A DNA stretch of 64,000 nucleotides from assembly GCA_039881145.1 (NCBI GenBank), contig JAYKKI010000006.1, positions 17,708,501 to 17,772,500 on the forward strand, written 5' to 3'. Numbering within the stretch: position 1 is the first letter of the stretch; each line of letters starts with the position of its first letter. The notes below the pieces were generated by a model, which searched no databases, was not told the DNA's origin, and was given only the letters and a program-made list of their open reading frames with translations. Position numbers and translations under genes: made by a program. Origin of the DNA: Druceiella hillmani. Lineage: Eukaryota > Arthropoda > Insecta > Lepidoptera > Hepialidae. Below, piece after piece: positions 38,070 through 49,190 of the stretch.

Positions 38070-39345
38070 TAAATACAAACAAATTAAACGTAAAGGGATA
38101 TTGAAAATATCAGTACATGACTAATAAAAATGGTTCGTTATGTTAACGTTTTTCCTGAATTTATCATCGTAACTTCTAGTGACATTTATGATAGATTAGT
38201 TATCCAGCTTTGAGTCAAAGATTCCTGATAAGATCGACGAGTCAAAACTGGATTAAAATTTCATCTTGTTCAAAAACGTAAACATTATCCACAATTAATT
38301 AAAAAGAGCCAAACGATTAATTAATAAGATTAATTTAGTAGTAGAAATTTTAACCTAAAATTATTTCATCATAGAACTGATACATTTTGTTTAGATTAGT
38401 TTTACGATGGAAAAGTTTGCGCCTGGAAAAGTCATAGTTCTTAACGTACTTCTTTTTTGAACTGAAAACTGGAATTCGACTTATTTAAATCTGAATGTTT
38501 TGCAATCACTTAGCACTTCCCCAAATAATCAAATAAATTAACAATATTCAATACGAGATATCCATATTTTGATTAGTCACAAGATAATATGATTAAATGG
38601 AAAGCAGAATGTGTCTCTATAAGTGTTCTAAAACGTATTCAAGATAATTAGTACCTAATAAACATGTATCTACATTTAAATTTACATACCAGTGGGTGAA
38701 ATAGATTATAGGTGCAGTACATCTTTCCAAGGAAGCCATAAGAAATTAAACTTGATATAATGTATATAATCATAAATCGTCGTGTTCAACTTGAATACAA
38801 TTTAAATTTATGTAACGTAATTAACAAAATTAAAAACCACATTTCTTGAATTTATTTGTTTTGTACCATATAAGCCATATGATAATAAAAGATAATTATT
38901 TTAATTTCAATTAAACTTTCAAAACAGATAACGAACATTGCGCATCACTTTATTCCAGTATTCATCTATTGTTTTATTTTTCTTCGTTTTTGTTTGGACT
39001 TGACTATATTTTTTTCTATGTGTAAGTGGAAAATGTTTATATTATATTTTTAAATAATTTTCATGTAGGAGTAACGTAATATGGACGTTATGCAACATCA
39101 GTGAAATATATGTAATAAACACGACAACAAATGGATTACAGGTTTGTTTCTTTTGGTTTAAACATTTCTTTCACAAAAACGATTTCATTTGAGTACCCCC
39201 AAACGCATAGTGGGTGAGATTTTAAAATTAGCATCGAAATGATATTTAGCCATTTTTGTGAAAGAGTTTTGTTTGGACAAAAAATTCCTAAAAATCATGA
39301 AATCACCTAATACCAACGAGAACATACGTATGTTGTAATTATAGT
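38070..39345. other. AT-rich DNA, possible old UGT intron
   Basis: The word cttccccaaataatcaaata near 38,517 resembles cttttccaaataatcaaata near 34,098 in intron 3 of pseudogene C. This suggests the stretch derives from the intron upstream of the exon 4 fragment. No other exon is visible. Confidence 0.45.
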
Positions 39346-39348
39346 CAG

Positions 39349-39460
39349 TGGCGTAGCTAAGGGGGCGGCGGGGGCGGCGCACATCGCGTGCCATTTGTGG
39401 CACGCGATGTGCGCCGCCTCCGACACCCGACCGCCTCCGTGACACCCGATCACGAAAAAA
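39349..39460. repeat. GC-rich element with perfect 21-bp hairpin
   Basis: It starts cagtggcgtagctaaggggg, a word found at the end of several dispersed insect repeats, then a G-rich run. Two perfect 21-bp arms (ggcggcgcacatcgcgtgcc... and its complement) flank a tttg loop, and 'gacacccgaccgcctccgtgacacccgatcacg' follows with a direct repeat of gacacccga. The segment is far more GC-rich than its surroundings and is probably an inserted element end. The minus-strand open frame across it (39,185-39,445) is not considered a gene. Confidence 0.7.
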
Positions 39461-39992
39461 AATTAAGACGACGTGTAACTTTGAAACGTATAAAATATAA
39501 AAAAAAAATTAATGTATAATTACATCACAATAAGTTCCGAATAATTCAGATAGTAGATTAAAGCACAGCTATATCCATTTATTTCAATGTAAACGAATAA
39601 ATGTTAAATATATGTTCTTAGCGCAATAATACCAAAAATCTTAAAACAGCGCCAATTTAAAACTCTTCCCTTTTTAAACCAAAGCAACATTGTAACAATT
39701 TATTATATAATTTTTTTTTTCAATTTTTAGGGTTATTATGAAAAATAATCAGTAAAATGGAATGAAAAGATATGAAAACAAATATACATTGATTTGCCTT
39801 GAAATCATGAAAATATTATAATACCGAATACATATAATTCGAAGAACACCTGTATGTATTCTCACACCAATACATTATAATGTTCAGCTAATGACTAAAT
39901 CATGCTAAGTGGTATAAACGTATAATGTACGTAACGCATTAAATTTTATTCCGATTGTGACTTACTGCGAGCCAGTTGAACAAACAAGGCCA

Positions 39993-41025
39993 CTTACTGC
40001 CTATCTATTACATAGTACCAACTTTTGTTGTCATACTATGTTAATAATAACGCAGATTTTGAATGTTAACTAGAAAAATTAAAAAACAACCTAATAAATA
40101 TTTTTTTTATAAAGGCATTGCCTTATAAACAGAATATATATTAATGAAATTAATTATTTTATTTATCTTTCCAATCACAATCTAATGTACACGATAAAAA
40201 CTAGCAATTACTGCCCCTCTGTTAGATAGTACCAAATTTAGTTGTTATACCATGTCAATTATAAAGCAGGTTTCGAATAAAAACTTGTCTAGTTGGTTTA
40301 AAAAAATACTAAATTAATTTTTCAAAAATTCATTAACTTATAAACGGAATATAAACTGATAAATTTAATTTTTAATAAATTCTTTTGAAACAAAAACAAC
40401 TACACGATATACATGATAGATAGTCATTGCTCCTCTGTTACATAGTACCAAACTTAATTGTTATACTGTGTTAATGATAAAGCAGATTTCGCATGATAAC
40501 TCGACTAGTAAAATTTAGAAAAAAATACTAAATTGATTTTTCAAAAATTCATTAACTTGTAAACAGAATATAAATTAATGAAAATTAATTTCAATAAATT
40601 CTTTTTTTCGCGTTTCAATCACATAGGCCGGTTTCTGAATAGTTATTGTGGAATCTAAATTTAAAATTATTCATACAAAAAAGTTGCGAAATATAATTTT
40701 AATATTATTATTATTTTAATATTATTATTTATAATTATTCATACAAAAAAGTTGCGAATAAAATATTCCATAAAAGGTACTCAGAAACCGACCGTCCATT
40801 ATATACATAATAGATGCATGTACTTACTGCTTCTCTGTTACATAATACCAACCTTAATTCTTGTACCGTATTAATTATAAAGCCTATTTCAAATGGTAAA
40901 TTGAGTAGTAAATTAATAAAGTACCAAATAATTTTTTTTAAAAACTAATTCATTTATAAACAGAAAATAAACTATTAATTAATAATAAAATCTTTTTCTC
41001 GTTACAATCACTAAAACATAAACAT
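39993..41025. repeat. Tandem array, about 217-bp unit, four copies
   Basis: Units begin near 39,993, 40,207, 40,423 and 40,823 at a word like cttactgcctatctattaca. Each then has agtaccaa...ttgttatac...gttaat.ataaagcag, a poly-A/T middle, and ttataaacagaatataaa near the end. Copies are clearly related but diverged. The third copy is split by an inserted element (40,626-40,795). Confidence 0.8.
40626..40795. mobile_element. MITE inserted in the third array unit
   Basis: The insert begins ggccggtttctgaatag and ends with the inverted form (tactcagaaaccgacc), i.e. terminal inverted repeats of about 16 bp with two or three mismatches. Inside, attattcatacaaaaaagtt occurs twice in direct orientation about 72 bases apart. 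The break in the otherwise regular 217-bp unit fixes its ends. There is no coding capacity. Confidence 0.7.
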
Positions 41026-41589
41026 AATCGTGAGTTTTCCATTAATAAAGCATATTTATTATAAGATATTGGTTATTTGTATCCCTATAAATAAATATAT
41101 CTAGAATTTATGACGTTATTCAGCGATGAAGTGATTCCAAACAGTGTATTGCCAGCTGCCAATTCTTAATTCGCCAACATTAATATTTATTCATCGCGGT
41201 TTATACCATTCATTCTTAAATATGCATCGATATTAAGCAAAGTTATTCATTGTATTGATAATCATCAATTTCCGATCTGCTAGTATTTGCCATGTCAATA
41301 TATGTTAACTGTAGCTTTTAATATTAATTCTACGCAGCCATTGTTTAATGTTGAAAAATTTTTTCTGTTTTAAAATTTTGAGAATCTGTTGAGAAATTAT
41401 ATATAATTCTACCAGCCTGTTAATATTTATCTTAAAGTATGCAAAAAATTAAAATTGAAACATGATAAGTAAAACGTAGTCAGGTAAAATCAGACATGTA
41501 CATATCTACGTAAATTGGGAGTAAGTGTTACTGTGTTAGTTTAGTTTAATGTAAATTGAAATATTATTTTTAAATTTTGTGGGTATGTA

Positions 41590-41997
41590 ATACTTTGTAT
41601 GTACACTACTTTGTTGGTTGCGTGTTTGTTCATTAGTGTATTTTTGAGTTTGTTTATGTATCATTGTGTTTGTACTTCTTTGTATGTACGTTGTTTGTGT
41701 TTTTGTGTATGTTCATACGCTTGGGTTTTTATGTGCATCTTTTTTATACATGTGCGGGTCTGTACGTTTACGCGTTTGTGTTTTATCGTGTATTTGTTTG
41801 TTTATATCTGTATGAGATAAATTATATTTGTTCTTTGTATAAATCTGCGTCTTTGTATATTTATAAGTTTGTATGTTGTTTGAGTATTTGTGTGTGTTTT
41901 GTACGTCTATATTTATGTGGGTCTATTTGTGTATTTGCACGTTTGTGCGTTTCGGGATTTGTGTGTTCGTCGCTTTTGTACCTACGTGTTTATAAAT
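41590..41997. repeat. GT-rich degenerate simple-sequence tract
   Basis: About 400 bp of imperfect tgtttgt/gtgtgt repeats on the plus strand. It creates plus-strand open frames at 41,599-41,820 and 41,664-42,002 that are rich in Phe, Val, Cys and Leu; they are repeat artefacts. Confidence 0.85.
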
Positions 41998-42205
41998 ATT
42001 GAATATATTTGGCGTTAATTTTGTAGAAATTAATTATTCACAATTAAATGAAACTACGTGATGTAGTATTATTTCTACTTTCTTTAATTTCTTTACCATG
42101 ACCTAGGTTTCGTTGTATTACAACATCTTCCGGTGTGATATTAGCAAAGATGGAATCTTTGCTAATATTCCACCTGAAGATGTTGTATTATTATTAAAAT
42201 TATAA
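41998..42205 (+). mobile_element. MITE-like element, copy 3
   Basis: Contains ttggcgttaattttgtagaa, attcacaattaaatgaaact, cctaggtttcgttgtattac, and then a 32-base inverted repeat, acaacatcttccggtgtgat... against ...attccacctgaagatgttgt, centred on aaagatggaatcttt. It is the best preserved copy of this family and shows the central hairpin clearly. Confidence 0.75.
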
Positions 42206-42209
42206 ATAT

Positions 42210-43286
42210 CGTAATAAAATTTTGAAACAGCAAAAATTTATTAAATAATAATTCTTTATCAATGTTAGAGGGAGCTGACATATTTTCCGTAAATATTTTT
42301 CGGTACGTATCTGAAGGCTATTCGGCGTATTCTTGAAACCTTTATAACTGGCCCTTGCAAATCAAACTCCATACCGCACATGGAATAAAAAGAATTCCGA
42401 GTAATTAATTTGCTCCCTGCATTTACCAAATCACTAGTCTTAAATTTTAGTGACTGTAATATGTGCGAGTTAATTTGTTTTATCATTATTCCAAATGATA
42501 CACGAATGTGATGGATAGACGTGAGAGTTATCTTATAAGAGTTACCCTTTTCCTTTAGGATTACAGAACCCTATATTTAAATTATAGAGAATTTTTTTTG
42601 TAATATTGAGGTATTATTTTTCAAAATTTCAGTTAGTTTTTTTATTTTCAAGTGGATTTTTAACATAACTTTGTTTCAATTTTCTCCGATCTCTTATTGA
42701 ATTGCTTCCCATTTTAAGTACCACTTAAGTACATGCTTCCCAAATAATTTTTAGTAATATTCAAATCAGAAGAATGTGCTTGCAATGAATTTAATTGGAA
42801 TGAATAGTTGTATTTTCTTGATGAAAAATATATTTCTCTTCTCCAATTTATATCCCATATTTATCTAAACTCTCATCAATCAATGTAATAAAAATTCGTA
42901 TTAATTTCTCCAGAAATTAATTTTATTTCTGTCTTTTCTTTGCAGCTAAGTCTTATAGCATTACGTTTCCTCATTACTACGTGAAACTTTTTTCATTGTC
43001 AATATATGACACTACTTGTTATTCCGTGTGATATATTCTTCTTGTTATATATTTTGAGTTATATGTTTTATATTTTAAAATTGAAATTACATTCAGTTTT
43101 TGTGTGAACGATTCTGTGGAAACGATTTATTACGCCATTGACGCAGAATTCGAAGCGACTTGTAAAATGTCTCGTCTATATCTATCTCTTATGGTCTTTG
43201 GCCAGCCTTCTGATTTTATTTAATTTTGCGGATCTGTAAATCATTCATAATAACTTTTATAGTTTTAATAAATATATTCGTTATTA

Positions 43287-43361
<75 letters not shown>

Positions 43362-44320
43362 ATATATATATATGTGCAAAGAATGTTTAAAAATATCGTT
43401 TGAGTGTAGTTTATGGAATACCATGAGGCTGTGTGGCTTTTTTTATAACCCATTTGCCTTAAGACAATCTCTTTAAATAACTTTTAACTAACGAAGTTTT
43501 TTTTTATTAGTTTTCACCATTATCCAAAATGTGAGTTTAAGAAATTGTTACACTACTCAACTTTAAAAAATTTTTACGAACACCACCCCTCCTCGCGCTA
43601 GCCCCGTTGCTTGCCGAGATATTCGAGTTTAAATTTGAATTCGGCGCTGAGACACTTTATTATGATATCCAACTTACTACAAAACAACATGTTACAAAAT
43701 TTGAAAAATTTGTTTTTTGAAATATAATGCTGAATTGGAATTATTAAAATATTTGAGAGCAATCTTACGGGGACTGGATTACCTATCTTTTTAATTTTCG
43801 TTACAGTTATAACATTTCACAAAATGAGTAGTTAAAATGAGTAGTATTCGAAATATTTTTTGCATATTACAGTCTCCTGAAAGGTTAAGTATTCAAATAA
43901 TTAAATTCTATTATTAATTTGCATTAATATCTTATGAATTATTTTTCTAAACATCCTGCTGTACTACTCTTTGGTACCCAAAATTTAATCGGGTCTTTTT
44001 TGTATTATCCACAATTTCCAATACGTACACAAATACTGTGCCGAATTTATTGGTAAATTGGATATTTAACAAAATTTTGAAATCATTTATCGTCTTCAGA
44101 AAAAATGCTACACTTATTGTTTTATTTTGAATGAAATTGAATATAACAGCCGTTTGAGTAAATATTAAAAAAAAATGTTTGAGTTTAAATTGATTTCAAA
44201 ATTGTCCAATTTACGAGAATTATATTTTCCTTCTTTCTTATCTAAAAATACAAATTTAACCTTTTCAAAATAGTTATGTTTAAATCGGCTGTATCATTAC
44301 ATTATCATATTAGACTACCG
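42210..44320. other. AT-rich DNA, no gene supported
   Basis: The minus-strand open frame from ATG 42,486 to 42,265 (73 codons) has a more balanced composition than most here (KLITRNSFYSMCGMEF) but no motif I recognise. It is mentioned under findings only. Confidence 0.4.
43286..43374. repeat. (TA)n microsatellite with TG interruptions
   Basis: TA repeat interrupted by tatg and tatac. The minus-strand open frame at 43,265-43,453 comes from it. Confidence 0.9.
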
Positions 44321-44321
44321 G

Positions 44322-46380
44322 GTGCTGATACAGCTTTCTATTCGCAAAGAACAACAATTTTGTACGATGTGTTTTTCCAGGAGAATTATTATTCTAGAAT
44401 TAATCAAGTTACTCACCAAAGTTACCTTTACTCTATTCGCAGGTGCAAATTTTAAGAAGCCAGTATTATATAGAGTTATGTTAATTAAATTAACAGGAAG
44501 ATTAAACAATGAAAATTTATACCACGCTTCCAAATTATAATTGGAAAATTATGACACAAGCACTTAAAGATCATTGGAAATTGGTAAATCTGGGTTAACG
44601 AATAAACACATTAATCCAATGGAAAGTATAATTAAGCTAATTAAAGATAATTTATGTTAGCCAGATGCTAGTCATTTTGAAACGAAAATTAATAATATAA
44701 AAAATTGTGACAGAAATATAAATATTAATATAAATAATTAAATAGCAGTAAGAGAACCAACACTGGATACACTTAGTAAACAAAGTGCACCTTTGATGGA
44801 AAGTGAAATAGATTTAAGTAATTCCATTCAGTATATTAAACAGTAAGGGGAGGTGTATCGGTATAGAAATACTTACTTCCTTTATTAGTTAATGTGGAAA
44901 ATTTTATTAATGTATTATACAGGTTGGAAAATACTGTGGTATTTGATAAGTTGATGAATTTAGACGTCATATCAAGCCATTCAGTAGATACCTAACGATA
45001 ATAAAAATGAAATTATAATTAAAAGATGTTGCGCTTTTTGAAACTTTTTAAATTTGGAGCAAATACGACTAAATAGACCGTCACATTTCTGATTAACGTG
45101 CCTTTGATACAAGTAAACTTATTCCGTTATTTACACATTTATTCAATTCTCATTTCAAAACAAAAATCATTTCCTGTACTTTTATTCCAAAGTAGATATG
45201 CATTGATTAGCCCAGATGGGTATGGCCAGCTTAATAAACTATTTACATGTTTAACACAAAAACACTTTTATTTTCAAAAGGCTTTGATAATGAAATATGA
45301 TACAATAACGCCCAGCAAAATAACATTTGTAACAGACGATAAAGACCTAGATAGCTGTGCAACGATACCAAGGATTATGTAAACAAGAAAAAGAAGAAAC
45401 AAAACAAAGAATTATCAGCCTGAATTTTAACACCAAAGTACCTTGCATTAATGTATTACACAGGTTGAATAATACTGTGGTATTTGCTAAGTTGGGCAAG
45501 ATGCATAGCAGCATGATGAATTTAGACGTCATATCAAGCTATTCAGTAAATACCTAACCACAATAAAAATAACATTATAATTAAGAGATCTTGCGCTTTT
45601 AGAAACTTTAGTTAAATTTGGAGCATATACGACTAAATAGATGGTCACATTAGCTCAGATGGGTATGGCCAACTTAATAAACTATTTACATGTTTAACAC
45701 AGAAGCATTTTTATTTTCAAAACGCTTCGATAATGAAATATGATACAAATACGCCCAGCGAAATAAAAATTGTAACAGACGATGAAGACCTAGATACCTA
45801 AGATTATGTTAAAACGATACCAAGGAATATGTAAACAAGAAAAAGAAGAAACAAAACAAAAAATTATCAGCCTGAATTTTAACATCAAAACAATAAGTAC
45901 CTATACTGAAGGGATAGATAACCTGAAACGTCAAGGATCATATCGAATAACGTTACACTAACGTGCAAACTACAGATTAATAATTAAACTCTAACAAGCA
46001 GACTTACTTTATCTGCAAAGAGAATTTTAAAATTATATATAATGTAATTTTTTAAGGAAGATAACCACCCGAATATAGTTTTAAAGGAAGATAACTACCA
46101 ACCGATAATGATGGACCAGTTTCAAGAATTTGGTAACATATAGTTACATATTAAAAAACTGGAAAGAATTCAAGAGAATATATTACGGAACCAAACGCCA
46201 GAATGCGTAAATATTTTATCAGTCGGTAACTCTAGTATAATACGTCGTTAGCCGTTATTGCTATATGTTGGGTCCTGCACCGAAAAGAAAAGCCCCAACG
46301 CAACCATCAACACCAGAGTTCCAAATAAACCCCAAGACCGTGTCTTGTCTTCATACGGGATTCGTTTAAGCTAGAGGGAG
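44322..46380 (+). pseudogene. Decayed, partly duplicated coding-like region, unknown family
   Basis: From 44,322 to 44,888 one plus-strand frame stays protein-like (words such as GANFKKPVLYRVMLIKLTGR, GLTNKHINPMESIIKLIKDN and TLDTLSKQSAPLMESEIDLS) but carries stops at 44,538, 44,565, 44,658, 44,739, 44,844 and 44,886. Two segments then occur twice in order: 44,896-45,090 with 45,447-45,655, and 45,205-45,445 with 45,660-45,900. The copies are roughly 80-90% alike by eye, and the second copy of the first segment has 21 extra bases, a whole number of codons. A further frame at about 46,046-46,373 has two internal stops. I cannot name the family. An old large-DNA-virus insertion or a big DNA transposon are possibilities without direct evidence. 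Confidence 0.5.
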
Positions 46381-48027
46381 GAGTTAGCATATCTCACTTT
46401 GTAAGTTATGCTAAATGACAACGGTTAGCTGCAATGCTGATCATATAAAATCCAGCGACAATACTCAAAACAAATTGTAGTAAAATACGAAATTGGAGAA
46501 ATTAACGGTATACTGAATAAAGTAGCGGAACTCACAGTACGGTTTATGCTTAAGAACAACAATCGACCATATTGCTAATCATATAAAACCCACCGGCAAT
46601 TCACTCATAAACAAGTTAACACAGCAGATCGGAGGAGAACGTACGCTTTATACATCGCTCGAAAACAGCAATCCTTAGTTGTAGTCTTCAGAATTAAGTC
46701 ACAATTGTAGTTAAAGAAATAGATAAAGTACATAACATATTTTTATAATAATAATAACAAATATATATATTTTTAAAAATCACTCCCGTACAGCAATACA
46801 TAAGTCGCATGTACGCATGTGTGCCAGTATGTGTGTCTGTGATGCGCTGATCCGTGTATTGTTTATATCTGAATACAACCGTAAGTTGTATAAGCGTAGA
46901 AGAATATGTGGAAGCATAGTATTCTTCACTCTCTGATGACGTAATAAACTTTAGTTTTTATATGAAAACGAGCAGAAATTACTTTTAATTTCATACCTCC
47001 CAAGATGTTAATGAAGCTAGCACGTTTCATCTAAAATTACACGTACTGATAGTTTCGGTTTTGAATTGGCTTGAATACTATAAGTTGATTGGTTTTAAAT
47101 ATTCATGAATATATCACGTGTATATGCCAGATGTTCAGGATAAACTACATGCAATTGCCTATAAGGTTATGCTATACATTCACCTATTCATCCATACTAT
47201 CCTATTTATAATACTATTAAATTTAGAGAAATGTGAGTATGTACAGCAATTTTCATCTTAAAAGTCTAGCTAGCAAAGAAGAGCAAATAACGCACCTATC
47301 CAATAGCTATTTATGTGAAAAGAGTAGTTAAAATATAGAGAAGAGCAGAATAAATAGCCAATAGCACATTGTGTCTGGAATAAATTTAAAAGTAAAATAA
47401 GTAACCATACATTTTGACATGTACTTTTTTCGACGTTCTCTAATATTCTTTATATCCAATATATCAATTATTATGTTTATAAAGATTATTTTCCAACACT
47501 TTGAAATAAATATAGACTAAAATTTCAAATTAAGGATAATTCTGGAAAGTTTGCAGAATTTGAACCATATATACAAGCGGAATTCATTTCTATAAAAGAT
47601 TCCGTTGCACTTCGATGAAACACAATACGCATAGGTAATTTTGCTAAAAAGAACATTAATTCCCTGGGTAATTGTCGCTGTTTAAAACAACTAATAAAGA
47701 TCTATTCTATCAAGGAGATCATCAACGTATAAAATTTTATTATAATTTTTAACTGACAATTAACGATTAATAAAAGGAACTATTATTTTAAAGGAACGGA
47801 TTTGCCTATTTTCTAGTATTTGTGAAGAAAGTGTTATTTAAATTAAAAGCATGATAATCCTGTCCAAAATAATTAAACTAGGGTTCGGTAGTCCTACTAT
47901 TTAATCTTAGAGCTAGAAAATATTAATCAGATGATTGCGTCACTACTGAAATTATCACCTGAGCAATTAGTTTCTGTCTGTTGTAAAAGCTTTTAAAAAT
48001 ATAAATAAATTAATAAATATGTGTGTA
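46381..48027. other. AT-rich intergenic DNA, nothing recognised
   Basis: No gene, RNA or repeat family could be supported here. Confidence 0.5.
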
Positions 48028-49190
48028 TTGGGTTGGTAGGAAAGTAAAGAGCGTTTTTTAGAGTTTTGTTTTTTTTCTAGAAAGTGGTAGAACTATCTAT
48101 AGTGCAACAATATGAAGTGGTAGGGATAAACTGTATAAATATGTATTTACTGCCACGGGAACATGGAAGCGACAAGAGACATATACGTCACTGTCTTTTA
48201 TATAAATTTTGTTTAGATCACTCAAATATACGTAAAACAGAAGGTAAAAATATGGTCTCTGATGCCATTGTAAGACGTTGGTTTCACGGGTTCAGGAATA
48301 GGAATTATGATCTAAAAGATATTTCCCGTAGTGAACGACCAGTGGAAGTTAACATAGACTTTTTAAAAGAAATAATGAAAAGAGTTCCCGCCTTACAACA
48401 TCTTGCCTGGCTGCGGAACTCAGTTGCAGTTACGTAGAGGTGCTGGAAAACTTGCATCAACTGGGTAAAGTGACCTAGGATTGTAGATACGACATACCCC
48501 TGACCACCGCTCAATTAGACCAACGTGCCAATATATGCTTGGATCTGTTTTCCCCGAAATGCATTCAATACTGGCTTGACAAATTAGTAACTGGAGACGA
48601 AAACTGGATTCTGTACGTAAACCATACGAAAGCGCCGATACCGGCTCCAGAAACGGAATTTCATTAAAAGAAAGTTTCGTTATCTGTTTTGTGGAATGCA
48701 AAAAGAATTTTGTATTTGAAGCTACTACCAGAAAATAACAAAGTAGTCAACAATGTACTGCAATCAACTTGGCCGTCTTAAATACAAAAGAAACGTAAAG
48801 AACATTCAAATGTGTATTTTCTTCACGATAACGCTCGGCTGCACGTAGCTCTAAATTCGTCTGCTAGAAGTTACTGGGTTTTCATTGGGAGATTCTACCA
48901 CAGCCACCATTTTCCTCTGACTTAGCATCGACAGATTTTTCGTTATTCCTGTCTTTAAATAATCCCATTCAGGGTATAAAGTATGATAATAGAGCAGATC
49001 AGATTTCCTTAATAACTTTTTTGGGTAATAGCCCCAAAGTTTCTATGTAGAAAAAATCTACGCTTTATCTGCACGTTAGTAATGAGTTATAGATATCAAT
49101 GGTGCTTACTATGCGCAAGAGTTTTTTGTTATCTATACCTATTTTATTGCTATGTTTTGTTTCAAATTAAATAAATAACTTAGGTATCCC
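48028..49190 (+). mobile_element. mariner transposon relic (DD34D)
   Basis: A left end ttgggttggtaggaaagtaa directly after a TA target fits mariner terminal repeats. Plus-strand frames then give the helix-turn-helix region (HIRHCLLYKF, SDAIVRRWFHGF) at about 48,177-48,365, VTGDENWILY with the first catalytic Asp near 48,595, LHDNARLHVAL with the second near 48,825, and PPFSSDLASTDFSLF with the third near 48,930, spaced as expected for DD34D. Several stops and frame changes separate the pieces (a TAG at about 48,435, another before DCRYD). The right terminal repeat is not convincing, so the end is approximate. Usual length is about 1.3 kb. The copy is dead. Confidence 0.88.

Noticed and set aside
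41599..42002. Plus-strand open frames rich in Phe, Cys and Val, looking like a membrane protein
   Set aside because: They come from a GT-rich degenerate tract; there is no ATG-led gene structure and no motif.
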